DNA from: Cryptomeria japonica
Lineage: Eukaryota; Streptophyta; Pinopsida; Cupressales; Cupressaceae
Assembly: GCF_030272615.1 (NCBI RefSeq)
Contig: NC_081411.1
Location: 183,730,977 to 183,794,976 of the forward strand
Reading direction: 5' to 3'
Length of the DNA stretch: 64,000 bases
Translations under genes and position numbers: made by a program
Shown: positions 17,733-27,806 of the stretch, piece by piece
How the letters are laid out: each line of letters begins with the position of its first letter
How positions within the stretch are numbered: position 1 is the first letter of the stretch
The notes under the pieces: generated by a model
The model's database searches: none
What the model was told of the DNA's origin: nothing
Seen by the model: only the letters and a program-made list of their open reading frames with translations

Positions 17733-20450
17733 TTATGTGTAGAACCTGCGAAGGTGCATGCTGTTGATAGGATCCTCTAAGGGTTCACCTTCTGTAGTTG
17801 AGAGCTGATATGCCCCAGATCCATATGTTGCTGTGATGATGTAAGGACCAAGCCAGTTGGGTTCAAATTTGCCCTTCTTATCTTTGTCTTGTTGATTATT
17901 GGGGTTCTCTCTGAGGACTAAGTCACCTACTTCAAATGTGCGAGGCTTGACCTTGTGATTGTAACTGCGACTCATTCTTTGTTGGTAAGCCTTGAGATGA
18001 TTAAAAGCAGTGTGTCTTCGTTCCTCCAGCAGTTCTAGTTCTTGTAAGCGAGAGACCCTGTAGTCTTCATTGTTGATTATGTTTCTTAAAGAGACCCGTA
18101 AAGAAGGTAACTTGACCTCAATAGGCAAGATGGCTTCAGAGCCATAGACAAGTGAGTAAGGTGTAGCTCCTGTAGGTGTGCGGACACTTGTACGATAGGC
18201 CCAGAGTGCAGGATTGAGTTGGATATGCCAGTTACGGCCAGCGTCGTCGACTGTCTTTTTAAGGATTTTAAGAATTGTTTTGTTAGACGCCTCAGCTTGG
18301 CCATTACCTTGAGGGTAATATGGTGTGAAGAAACGATGGGAGATATGGAAGCACTCACAGAGTTCACGAACATCCTGATTCTTGAAGGGACGCCCGTTAT
18401 CAGTAATGATGGAAGTAGGAATCCCGTATCGGCAGATGATGTAGTTCAGGATGAAAGTAGCAATTTGTTTTCCAATAACTTGTGTGAGAGGTACGACTTC
18501 AATCCACTTTGTGAAATACTCTGTGGATATGATAATGAATTTATGTCCATTGGAAGAAGGAGGGTGAATCTTGCCTATGAGATCGAGTCCCCACTGACAA
18601 AAGGGCCAAGGAGATGCAAGTGGTTGTAGTTCCTGTGCTGGTGCATGTATGAGGTCTCCATGAATTTGACATTGCTTACACTTCTTGACAAACTGATATG
18701 CCTCTTTTTCCATAGTAGGCCAGTAGTATCCAGTCCTGATGAGTTTCTTGGCCAAGGTAGGACCACTAGTATGCGGACCACATATCCCTTCATGCACTTC
18801 TCGTAATGCAATCTGAGCTTCGTCATTCTCTAAACATCTCAGAAGGGTGCCATCTAGACCTCGTCGATATAGGATATCAGCTAGGATAACGTATCGAGAG
18901 GATTGGCGAATGAAAGTGCGGCATTGATTGTTCGATAGATCGGGAGGTAAGATATTGTCGCGAAGGTATGTGAATATGGAACCATATAACTGGGATTTAG
19001 GACCAACAACACATATCATTTCTGTAGGAGTGATCTCATATGACGGAATCAGCAGGTTGTCTACCAGGAATTCATAGCAGGTCTCATTTTGTGGTAGATC
19101 AATGAGCGAAGCAATCGTAGCCATGGCATCAGCAGCGCGATTCTGTTCTCTTGGTATCTGCTCAAACTCTATCTTTGCAAAGTGCTGTTTCAGCTCATCT
19201 ACCAGTTGTTTGTAAGGCATTAGCTTTTCATCTTTTGTTTGATAATCATCAATTGCTTGACGGATGACAAGTTGAGAATCCCCAAAAACACGAAGTTCTT
19301 GGATCTTCCATTGAACTGCAATTCTTAACCCAGTTGTTAATGCCTCGTACTCTGCTATATTGTTGGTGCAAGGAAATGACAAGCGGTATGACTTTGGTAT
19401 AGAATCGCCTTGAGGAGTTATAAAGAGTATACCCGCTCCTGCCCCATGCTGTGTGTATGAGCCGTCAAAGTATAATTGCCATGGCTTTGCAGGTGATATT
19501 GTTAGAATGGACTCATCTGGAAATTCTGACTGTAGAGGAACATCATCTATCATGGGAGCATCTGCCAGTTGATCTGCAATTGCTTGTCCTTTTATAGCTT
19601 TTCTGTCCACGTATTCAATGTTGAATTCACTCAAGATCATTACCCACTTGGCCAGCCGCCCAGTAAGTGTAGCTTTGTTGAGAAGATATTTTAGTGGATC
19701 AATTCTGGCAATCAACTTAGTCTTGTGAGTGAGCATATAATGCCGTAATTTTTGTGAAGCAAAGACCACAGCGAGACAGGCACGCTCAATTGGTGTGTAG
19801 TTCAGCTCATATCCCACCAATGTGCGACTGATATAGTATATTGCCTTTTCCTTGCCGTCATCAACCTGTTGTGCTAGGAGTGCCCCCAGTGCTGTTGGAG
19901 TAGCTGATATGTAAAGTAGCAATGGTTGATCTGGAATTGGTGGCATCAAGACAGGCGGGTTCAAAAGATAGTCTTTAAGTGCCTGAAAAGCCTGTTGACA
20001 GTTCTCATCCCATTTGAACTTGATGTTTTTGTGTAGCAGGTGCTGGAAAGGATTACACTTATCTGCAAGTTGTGCTATGAATCTTCGTATGGACTGGAGT
20101 CTCCCTTGTAAAGATCGAAGTTGACTGATATTCTTGGGTGGCGGCATGTCCAAGATAGCCTTGACTTTTGCTAGATCAGCTTCTATTCCTCTTTTAGACA
20201 CAATGAATCCTAGGAGCTTCTCGGAGGTTACTCCAAAGACACATTTCTTAGGATTTAACCTTACCTTGTATTTTTCCAGCCTATCAAAGACAACTAAAAG
20301 TATGTTCAAGTGTGTGTCTCTGTCTATTGATTTTCCCAAAAGATCATCAACATAATCTTCCACTGTTATGTGCATGAGATCATGAAAGATAGTAGTCATA
20401 GCTCGTTGATACGTGGCACCTGCATTTTTCAGCCCAAAGGGCATGACATT
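17733..20450 (-). CDS. G2 pol second half: RT active site, two RNase H domains, integrase
   Basis: The 903 codons from the ATG at 20444 begin inside RT: MPFGLKNAGATYQ, then the YVDD active site at residues 31-34. The first RNase H (about 150-290) has lost its first catalytic Asp (LLLYISATPTALGALL). A second, archaeal-type RNase H (about 315-450) is complete: YFDGSYTQHG (Asp), NNIAEYEAL (Glu), VFGDSQLV (Asp), NRAADAMA (Asp). Integrase follows with its HHCC finger (about 535-590, CKQCQ), core residues in GLDLIG, TDNGRPFK and GNGQAEASNK, and a GPY/F tail. The only break from the upstream frame is TAG at 20451-20453. Codons 20445-20450 are in frame, so this is not an independent gene. Confidence 0.95.
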   Translation of the reverse strand, partial: NVMPFGLKNAGATYQRAMTTIFHDLMHITVEDYVDDLLGKSIDRDTHLNILLVVFDRLEKYKVRLNPKKCVFGVTSEKLLGFIVSKRGIEADLAKVKAILDMPPPKNISQLRSLQGRLQSIRRFIAQLADKCNPFQHLLHKNIKFKWDENCQQAFQALKDYLLNPPVLMPPIPDQPLLLYISATPTALGALLAQQVDDGKEKAIYYISRTLVGYELNYTPIERACLAVVFASQKLRHYMLTHKTKLIARIDPLKYLLNKATLTGRLAKWVMILSEFNIEYVDRKAIKGQAIADQLADAPMIDDVPLQSEFPDESILTISPAKPWQLYFDGSYTQHGAGAGILFITPQGDSIPKSYRLSFPCTNNIAEYEALTTGLRIAVQWKIQELRVFGDSQLVIRQAIDDYQTKDEKLMPYKQLVDELKQHFAKIEFEQIPREQNRAADAMATIASLIDLPQNETCYEFLVDNLLIPSYEITPTEMICVVGPKSQLYGSIFTYLRDNILPPDLSNNQCRTFIRQSSRYVILADILYRRGLDGTLLRCLENDEAQIALREVHEGICGPHTSGPTLAKKLIRTGYYWPTMEKEAYQFVKKCKQCQIHGDLIHAPAQELQPLASPWPFCQWGLDLIGKIHPPSSNGHKFIIISTEYFTKWIEVVPLTQVIGKQIATFILNYIICRYGIPTSIITDNGRPFKNQDVRELCECFHISHRFFTPYYPQGNGQAEASNKTILKILKKTVDDAGRNWHIQLNPALWAYRTSVRTPTGATPYSLVYGSEAILPIEVKLPSLRVSLRNIINNEDYRVSRLQELELLEERRHTAFNHLKAYQQRMSRSYNHKVKPRTFEVGDLVLRENPNNQQDKDKKGKFEPNWLGPYIITATYGSGAYQLSTTEGEPLEDPINSMHLRRFYT

Positions 20451-23366
20451 CTAGCAAAAGGTTCCCCATGGACAAGTAAATGATGTTTTATGTTGATCTT
20501 CAGGTGCAATCCTGATTTGATTATATCCAGAAAATCCGTCCATTAAAGATAGCATTTCATGACCTGCCGTGAGATCAACGATCAAGTCAATGTTTGGTAA
20601 TGGGAAATCGTCCTTTGGACAAGCCTTGTTGATATCTTTGAAGTCTGTGCATATTCGGATGCTGCGATCCGGTTTGCTGACAGGTACTAGATTGGAGATC
20701 CATTCGGGATAATCAATTGGGCGTATGAATCCGACATCCAATAATTTCTCCAGCTCTGCCTTGACTAGCAATGCCACTTGTGGATGCATTTTCCTTAATT
20801 TCTGCTTTATTGGTTTTGCCCCCGATTTAACTGTTAAATGATGCATTACTAAATCCGGGTCTAGTCCAAGCATATCAGCATAAGACCATGCGAAGTTGAT
20901 TTGTCGTTCCTTAAAGAAGCTTATGAACTTTGTCCTCTCAGCCTCTGTCAATGATTGAGCCAAAAATATGTTGTGTGGAACTTCTGTTGTACCAATGTTT
21001 GTCTTTATAGTCTCTTCTACCAACATGGATGATTTTTCCTCGTATGATGCTGGGAGAATGTCGAGCCTTCCATCTTCGGACGCCTCAGAGAGGTTTTCAC
21101 CCTCAGATACATCCTTTCTTTTTACTTTTGTAGAGTCAGATAGCGCCACAGTGTGGTTTTCGCCATAAGTCCCTTGTTTTGTTTTTATTTTCACATTTTT
21201 GCGACTAGAAGGCCCGACACCCTCACCAAAGTATGCCATGTTATTAAGCTCTATGGCGTATCCTGCTTTGTGGTCTCCGGGAGGAAGATCATTGCGAATG
21301 CCAAGATAATCGACAATAGCTTCGTCATTTTGAAATGTATCAAACTGTGCTGGTCCGTCATGATCCCAGTCAATGAGTTGGGGGTGGACAAGGGGAAGGT
21401 CTTTAGTGTTTTCAGAGTTCGCAAGGCTAATAGTGAAGATGTGGTTATATTCAGGTATGTCAAGATAGTCATCGAGGTCGTCAATGGCACTCTCCTCATC
21501 AGTTTCGATCGTGAGCGAGTCCAAATTATCATCACTAGTAGCACCCTCAGGGACAAGTGTCCTCATCCTATGTGATCTTGACCCAGGGCCTTGAAACGAA
21601 GCTTGTGCGGGATCCTTATGGGTTGGTTCTTGGCCAACTCTGAATTTTTTGTAAAACTCCTCCTCCTCTGTAGGTTCCTCTGGCTCTCTAAATGTCTCGT
21701 TGAGCTCATAATCGCTGGAGGATTTGTCTGAACCCCATTCCCATTCGTTGGAATCTGTAGAATAGTCATCCTCTTGTTGAACTTCGGCCATTTTGATTTG
21801 CCATACCTCTTTTGTTCCTTTATTTTGTAGTTTGGGATTTATAAAACCAAGCCCTTTTGAGCGTTCTCTTCTTGTAGTTAGCTCAGGTTGTAAGGGTTCC
21901 ATGACACCTTCTTTGCGTAGTCTGAGAGGGCTTTTTCCATCATACCCAAATCTTTGCAAAATTTTGAAACCTTTGCCATAGTTCTCACAGGGTATAATAA
22001 TCTGGTCATGTGTTTTGTCCTCAATGTCCTTATATAGCATTTTATATAAATTTTCTTCCTCCAGTTCACCCCATTTTTGAAAGATGGTAGGATCCCATTT
22101 GAGTATCATGATGGAGATTTGCTTGTTAGGATGTGGCCTCCCATATTCCTTGGGAGAGGTCATGACTTGTCGTAAGAACATTGTTTGATTCAAAGTGTAT
22201 TCTCCCATGCCTTTGTCTTGAAACTTGGCTCTAAGTTCACCCTGTTTGGATGTCGAGGGCTTTAATGACTCAGGATCAACATACGCTGAAGAAGGAGTAG
22301 CCTCACGATTGCTGGGAATGATAGTCTCAGTATGTGATCTCAAGTTATTGCAATATATGAATGGATTTGGATCACCATTGACCGTTACCTCGACTCCATT
22401 GTGAGGGAACTTAATGCACTGATGGTATGTTGATGGGACTGCCCTCATTTCATGAATCCACGGACGTCCTAGCAATATGTTATACGTGAGATCTAGATCT
22501 AGGACTTGACAAACCACATCCTTTGTGACTGGCCCTATTCTTAGTGGTAAGGTGACTGTGCCCTTGGACGAGCGCTCTTCATCATCATAAGCCTTAATAG
22601 TGATTTGGTTTGTAGCATTCACAGCCTTGTCAGAATATCCCAATTGTCTGATGGTGCTCAATGTACAAATATTAAGACCTGCTCCTCCATCTATTAGGAC
22701 TCGTTTTATTCGGTGTTTATGTATGAAGGCTTCAACATGTAGGGGTGCATTATGAGGCTGACTTATGGAGGCGTCATCGGCTTCTGTGAATGTGAGGGAG
22801 TGTGGAATGGATAGGTATCCCACCATGGCTTGAAACTGGTCCATGTTCAGATCAGTGGGGACGGCAGTATCTCTCAAGATTTTGTCAAGGATAGCTTTAT
22901 GTGCAGGAGATATACGTAAGAGCTCAAGAATAGGGATGAGTGCAGGTGTCTTCCCTAGTTGTTCTACAAGATCGTACTCAGGCTTGGTAGATAAAGGATT
23001 GGTATTCTTAGTGGAGGCACTTGGCAATGTAATCTTACCTCGACGGGTTGTAACATGACATTCGGAGGTAGCTTCGGATGAAGATCCCACACCTTTTAGG
23101 ACAATTTTGGGTCTTTGAGAAGGATTCTCAGGATTTTTGTTTTTGATAGTAATGGTAGAAATATAATTGTCCATTGAGATGTGATTGATAGTAGAATCAT
23201 AATTGTAAGGTGCTCTAGTGTAATTGGCTTGATCATCTGTGACTTTGCCTTTTCCTTTGTCATGTTTTGGGAATGGTTCCTTAAACACCTCATGCTCTTG
23301 ATTAGATGAATGTCCTTCAATCTCAATATCTCCTCTGTCAATGAGATCTTGTACAATGTTTTTCAA
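20451..23366 (-). CDS. G2 pol first half: protease and RT N-terminus
   Basis: 971 codons continue directly from gag after a single TGA (23367-23369); the next codon is TTG, so there is no AUG at this boundary. Residues about 1-20 look like the end of the gag zinc-finger region. The aspartic protease is near residue 226 (VLIDGGAGLNICTL; plant gypsy enzymes often have D-G-G or D-G-S here). A G-patch-like stretch follows (about 455-530), then an acidic linker, then RT blocks from about 840 (IRPIDYPEWISNLVPV, CTDFKDINKACPKDDFP, MDGFSGYNQI). It stops at TAG 20451-20453, between two RT motifs. Translation would need readthrough of both stops. Confidence 0.92.
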   Translation of the reverse strand: MKNIVQDLIDRGDIEIEGHSSNQEHEVFKEPFPKHDKGKGKVTDDQANYTRAPYNYDSTINHISMDNYISTITIKNKNPENPSQRPKIVLKGVGSSSEATSECHVTTRRGKITLPSASTKNTNPLSTKPEYDLVEQLGKTPALIPILELLRISPAHKAILDKILRDTAVPTDLNMDQFQAMVGYLSIPHSLTFTEADDASISQPHNAPLHVEAFIHKHRIKRVLIDGGAGLNICTLSTIRQLGYSDKAVNATNQITIKAYDDEERSSKGTVTLPLRIGPVTKDVVCQVLDLDLTYNILLGRPWIHEMRAVPSTYHQCIKFPHNGVEVTVNGDPNPFIYCNNLRSHTETIIPSNREATPSSAYVDPESLKPSTSKQGELRAKFQDKGMGEYTLNQTMFLRQVMTSPKEYGRPHPNKQISIMILKWDPTIFQKWGELEEENLYKMLYKDIEDKTHDQIIIPCENYGKGFKILQRFGYDGKSPLRLRKEGVMEPLQPELTTRRERSKGLGFINPKLQNKGTKEVWQIKMAEVQQEDDYSTDSNEWEWGSDKSSSDYELNETFREPEEPTEEEEFYKKFRVGQEPTHKDPAQASFQGPGSRSHRMRTLVPEGATSDDNLDSLTIETDEESAIDDLDDYLDIPEYNHIFTISLANSENTKDLPLVHPQLIDWDHDGPAQFDTFQNDEAIVDYLGIRNDLPPGDHKAGYAIELNNMAYFGEGVGPSSRKNVKIKTKQGTYGENHTVALSDSTKVKRKDVSEGENLSEASEDGRLDILPASYEEKSSMLVEETIKTNIGTTEVPHNIFLAQSLTEAERTKFISFFKERQINFAWSYADMLGLDPDLVMHHLTVKSGAKPIKQKLRKMHPQVALLVKAELEKLLDVGFIRPIDYPEWISNLVPVSKPDRSIRICTDFKDINKACPKDDFPLPNIDLIVDLTAGHEMLSLMDGFSGYNQIRIAPEDQHKTSFTCPWGTFC

Positions 23367-25241
23367 TCAATGGCAATTACCTGTCTTGTGACCCTTGCTC
23401 TTATGAAACTCGTAGTACTCATCATCATTCCACCAATTCGGTTTGACCTTTGGTTCATATGGAGGAAAATCTGGAACTGTGATCACTTTGTTTGCTACAA
23501 GCTTTTTGAATACTGATTCAAGTGGTTCTCCCAATGGAGTGTACTTCCTTCGTGGTTTTGAAGTTGTTTGATTGTTCACTTGATTGTTGGTAGAATTTGA
23601 TCCAGAAAAGACGAACTTTGGTCTCACTGTGTTGGCATCAACAACACCATCATTAACTGTGTTCTTGTTCTTGTTCCAAAATTTTGGTTTGTCCTTTCCT
23701 TTGAAGTCCTCTTTGTTTTCTTTGAATAGTTTGATAACTCCTTGTTCAATTAAGACCTTTTCCATTGCTAGGCCCTTTTCAATGACATCCTTGAATGTAG
23801 ACAAACAAGCTTTTCTGAGATCATAGCCAATAGCCTTGTTAACATTTTGTGTGAACATTTCCACCATTTGTTTTTGCAGAATTTCGCAAGAGCATCTGCT
23901 AGCTAGGTTTCTCCATCTGTGTAAAAATGTTGCGAAAGATTCTCCTTCTTTTTGTTTAGTATTGCACAAGGTAGTAACTGAGACATCTGTTTCAATGTTG
24001 TAAGAAAAATGCTGAATGAATGCTTCTGCCAAGTCGCCCCATGACTTAATACCGGGAGGTAATTGAGAAAACCATTCCATAGCTTGGTCACCTAAGCTCT
24101 GTGGGAACAACCTCATCAAGTATGTTTCTTCTGCCGCTACCTCAATGCAAGCTGTGAAGAATTGTCTTATGTGTGCCTTGGGGTCTCCTCTCCCTCTATA
24201 TTTGTCGAACTTTGGTGTTACAAAGTGTGGAGGAAACGGAGGCATTGGAATGCTCTTATCGAAGGGATAAGGGCATATATCTCTCATAGTGTATGTAGGT
24301 TTGGATGTACTCATGTCCTCCACTTTCTTTTGTAGATCTCTAATTTGTTGCTCCAAATTATTTTTGGGAGGAGATTGATTTCTTGTAGCATACCCCATGT
24401 TTGAAACACCCATTTGAGGAGGAGCTTGTTGCATGTATGGATGATACTGATCGTAGACATGTCCATATGGAGGTCTATATTGTTGCGACATGTATGGAGC
24501 ACTTGGCATAACTTCTTGTTGAGGGACCCCATATCTGTTTTGTGTGTATAAACCATATTCAACAGGTCTTTCATTTTCCATTGTGTTGCCCCCAACTTTG
24601 ACATGAGGTCTCCTTGTGTCAAAATTTTGAGGATGTCCTTGAGTATCCACTTGTCTTGATTGACCCATACCTTGAGCATGTGTTTGAGCATAAGGCCTCC
24701 ATGATGGTCTTTGAATGTAAGTATCATATGTTTGAGCTTGTGTATGTGGGATTGCTGGTTTTTGAAGCAAAACTGATGGTGACTCAGGCATCATATTCAG
24801 TCCTCTATTTCCTCCACTATTTGGTCTCCTTTGATCCATGTTGGATTGAGTTTGTTGTGAGGGTCGACTTTCCATAAGTTGAGATAAGTCAAAATCATGT
24901 GGTATTTTAGCTCCACTTTGTGCCATCATGTTTAAAAAGTATTGACGATCTCTCCTCATTATCTCTTCAACCAATCTATTGAATTGAGGATCCATTATGG
25001 ATTCTTGTATGTCTGCTGATAGTATTGAAGAGTTGTCAACATTGTCATTGTGTGTAGTATTGTTGTTTATAGCGTTTGTGCTTTCCACATTTGGATTGTT
25101 TCTATAAACATTCATGTCTGGTAATGTAGTGTGCTCAGGATTGTAGAATAGATCATTGTCATACTCATAAGAACTCATGTTTGCGGATTCTTGAGCTTCT
25201 TTAGCTATTCTCCTAGATTTTTGAAGGCGGGTTTCAACCAT
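23367..25241 (-). CDS. G2 gag
   Basis: 624 codons from the ATG at 25241. The N-terminus is basic (MVETRLQKSRR), followed by a Gln/Pro/Tyr-rich segment (about 130-290). The retrotransposon gag domain spans about 330-510: KFDKYRGRGDPKAHIRQF, AMEWFSQLPPGIKSWGDL, and ESFATFLHRWRNLASRC. A Lys-rich stretch and a zinc-finger-like FHKSKGHKTGNC region follow. The frame then meets TGA at 23367-23369 and continues in the same frame into pol. Gag forms the particle and binds RNA. The stop lies inside the finger-like region rather than after it, which suggests mutation more than a designed boundary. Confidence 0.93.
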   Translation of the reverse strand: MVETRLQKSRRIAKEAQESANMSSYEYDNDLFYNPEHTTLPDMNVYRNNPNVESTNAINNNTTHNDNVDNSSILSADIQESIMDPQFNRLVEEIMRRDRQYFLNMMAQSGAKIPHDFDLSQLMESRPSQQTQSNMDQRRPNSGGNRGLNMMPESPSVLLQKPAIPHTQAQTYDTYIQRPSWRPYAQTHAQGMGQSRQVDTQGHPQNFDTRRPHVKVGGNTMENERPVEYGLYTQNRYGVPQQEVMPSAPYMSQQYRPPYGHVYDQYHPYMQQAPPQMGVSNMGYATRNQSPPKNNLEQQIRDLQKKVEDMSTSKPTYTMRDICPYPFDKSIPMPPFPPHFVTPKFDKYRGRGDPKAHIRQFFTACIEVAAEETYLMRLFPQSLGDQAMEWFSQLPPGIKSWGDLAEAFIQHFSYNIETDVSVTTLCNTKQKEGESFATFLHRWRNLASRCSCEILQKQMVEMFTQNVNKAIGYDLRKACLSTFKDVIEKGLAMEKVLIEQGVIKLFKENKEDFKGKDKPKFWNKNKNTVNDGVVDANTVRPKFVFSGSNSTNNQVNNQTTSKPRRKYTPLGEPLESVFKKLVANKVITVPDFPPYEPKVKPNWWNDDEYYEFHKSKGHKTGNCH

Positions 25242-27785
25242 GAACTAGGTGTTTGACCAATATGTGAGAGACTAGACGAAGAATGAAAAGAGTATGGAAG
25301 ACCAAGAGTTGTATGGAGTGTAAATGAATCTTGAGATGTACTTGCAATGTCCAAAGTGTAAGACCAAGTATGTAAGTAGTAGAGTAGGTGTGACTTCCAA
25401 AGAGAGGATAGTTTCTCTTGATGAGGTAAGCTGACCTTGACTCTAAGTAAGACCAAATGAGACCCAAAGGTAAGAAACCTTGATGAGGGACCACTTAGCA
25501 AAGTGTAGTAGTATGTAGTGTGTTGACAAAGTATGATGAGGACAAGCAAGTGACCTTTTGACTCAAGTTTAGACAAGTATGAATGTAAAATGAGATGTGA
25601 AGCAATGATGGACTATGTGAGACCTCAGAACAGGTTGAATGCTAGATGAAATCTGAAGAGACAACCTAGGAAGCTCAAGTATGCCGAAACTGATTTCTTT
25701 TGTTTGTTGGACTGTGAAATTTTTCCAATTTGTGAAGTTTTTGGTGGTGACCAAATCTGAATGTTTGACTATTTTTCGTGACAAGAGGACACAATGTTGA
25801 TGAGGACTCAGTGTTTGCAAGTGTTTAGACTGACAATGACTCCAAGAAAAGTGTGTTGTTTGATGTAAAATTGTTTTGCATACACTTGAAGACACAAAAG
25901 ACACAATGTTTTGCTGTTTGGTCTTGAATGTTCGAATGTTTAGCATAAGACAAGCACAATTCTTATGGCTGGCCAAGACAATAGTTGTTGATCCCACATA
26001 GGGTTTTACCCCCGAGGCTACGCTATTCAGAGCAGATACTTAGATGCTTGACCTCACTGGCTCCACCCTCGGCACTCACTTCTCGGGTCAGCCAAGCATC
26101 AGTCCCCATGAAAACTCCCCATGGCGAACTTTGTATCTCTACTAAGAACCGTATGTGTGTGGGCCGCTACCAGAGGTCCGACCTCCTGCCCCAACAACTA
26201 GAAGGATTTGGGCTTCTAAAACAAAAAGGTGCTAGTAAGGGCATCCGCTCATGTGGCCATACATATGGCACTTTCAGCTCTGTAAATACAGAAGGCTCCC
26301 AACCGATAGGGGTTATGCCCTACAAATGATCAAATAAATTTGATCAAACGGGTTTATGGGGAGACATAGTGTCGGTATGAACTAATCAGCACACGTTATT
26401 CATAGTTTTCACCATGAATACATTTGATTATAGTGGTTTGGATGAGGTGGGTTTTCCTCGCTACCACTTGGGTCGTTCTCTTCTCACTAGTAGTCCTAAT
26501 GACCACACGGGAAGACAGGCCCTCTAAAGATTAAACAAAAAGAGCCTATTGCTCAAGACACAAAAGACAATGATTCAATTTTAGTGCACCAATTGAAGTG
26601 TTTGCTAGTCTATGAAAACAAGGCACACAATAAAAATCCAAAAAACCTTGCCAAGGACCTGCAACAAAGATTTATTAGTAGTTTGGATTGTTTCAAATGA
26701 TCACCCCTTCTTGCAAGCACACAAGTTAGGTAAATTTTAGATCCAAAAGACTTTGTGAAATAGGGGCCTTCAACAATGCGTTTTGTTGACCAATTCAAAG
26801 ACCTGATTTATCATAAAAAAAGACCACCTGCAAAATTTCAAGATATTTCCAGAAATGTAAGAAAATCCAAAAAATTTGTTAATTTGCTCCAAAAATTAAT
26901 TTTTTATGAAAAATCATAAAAAATTCATATAAAATGCAAAATTGATCAAAAAAATCTGAAATTTTTACTAGATATTTTTGATGGTCTTTAAAATCTGCAC
27001 AAAAAATTTCCTGCAACAAATCTAAGCAGTTTGTGAGATATGAGTAAAATAATGCAAAACCCTAATTTTCAAAGATCTGATTTTTGAAGAATGATTTTGC
27101 ATCAAATTTAAAATTACAAAGAACAGATCCTATGTATAATTCTGAGAGATTTCCAAAAATGTAAGAAAATCCAAAAAATTCACTAATTTGCTCTCAAAAT
27201 TAATTTTTTATGAAAATTCATAAAAAATTCATATAAAATGCAAAATCGATCTAAAAAATATTAAATTTTTACTGAATCTTTCTGATACTGTTCCTGACCT
27301 GCACAAAAAATTTTATGGAAAAATTCGAAGCCGTTTGTGAGATCTGATCAAAATAAATAAAAACCCTAATTTTTAAAGATCTGATTTTTAGGGAAATATT
27401 TTGCATCAAAATTAAATTCACAAAGAACAGATCCTGTGTATAATTATGAGAGATTTCCAAAAATGTAAGAAAATCCAAAAAATTCTCTCATTTGCTCTCA
27501 AAATAATTTTTTTATGAAAAATCATAAAAAATTCCTAAAAATTGAAAATTTGCTCCAAAAATTCTGAGTTTTGGATTGAGAGCTCCTGATACTTTCTTCA
27601 ACCTGCAAAAAAATTTTGGTACAAAATTTCCAAGCCTTTTATGAGATATGATCGAATCTCTCCAAGATCTTGATTTTGTGTCCAAAACCCTAGCTGCACA
27701 AGGTTATTCTCCAAATTGTTTTACAAAATAGCAATATAGGGTTAGAAAAATCTACAAAAAAAACATAGATCTAAGAAAAATCCAT
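25242..27785 (-). other. G2 5' leader
   Basis: About 2.5 kb separates the primer site from the gag ATG, long as is usual for Tat elements. A less AT-rich block lies at about 25985-26340 and a 304 bp tandem repeat at 26853-27700. No coding frame with recognisable content was found on either strand. Confidence 0.6.
26853..27700 (-). repeat. 304 bp tandem repeat in the G2 leader
   Basis: Landmark AAATGTAAGAAAATCCAAAA recurs at 26853, 27157 and 27461, exactly 304 bp apart. Each unit also carries TTTTTTATGAAAA, AAAATTCATA and AGATCTGATTTTTG-like words. The third unit is diverged and partial. The repeat is AT-rich and noncoding. Confidence 0.85.
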
Positions 27786-27803
27786 GTCCCACGGGGCGTG
27801 CCA
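27786..27803 (-). promoter_or_regulatory. G2 primer-binding site
   Basis: The minus strand reads TGGCACGCCCCGTGGGAC, three bases after the LTR end, and starts with the TGG expected from a tRNA CCA end. I did not assign the tRNA. It differs from the N1 site (51719-51735). Confidence 0.8.
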
Positions 27804-27806
27804 AAA

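Noticed and set aside
18219-18629. Plus-strand frame of 136 codons within the G2 integrase
   Set aside because: It is a shadow of the minus-strand integrase frame, which has clear motifs.
25985-26340. Less AT-rich block in the G2 leader considered as an rRNA, tRNA or host exon
   Set aside because: I recognise no rRNA or tRNA core sequence, and the 114-codon plus frame has no domain pattern. It lies fully within the leader.
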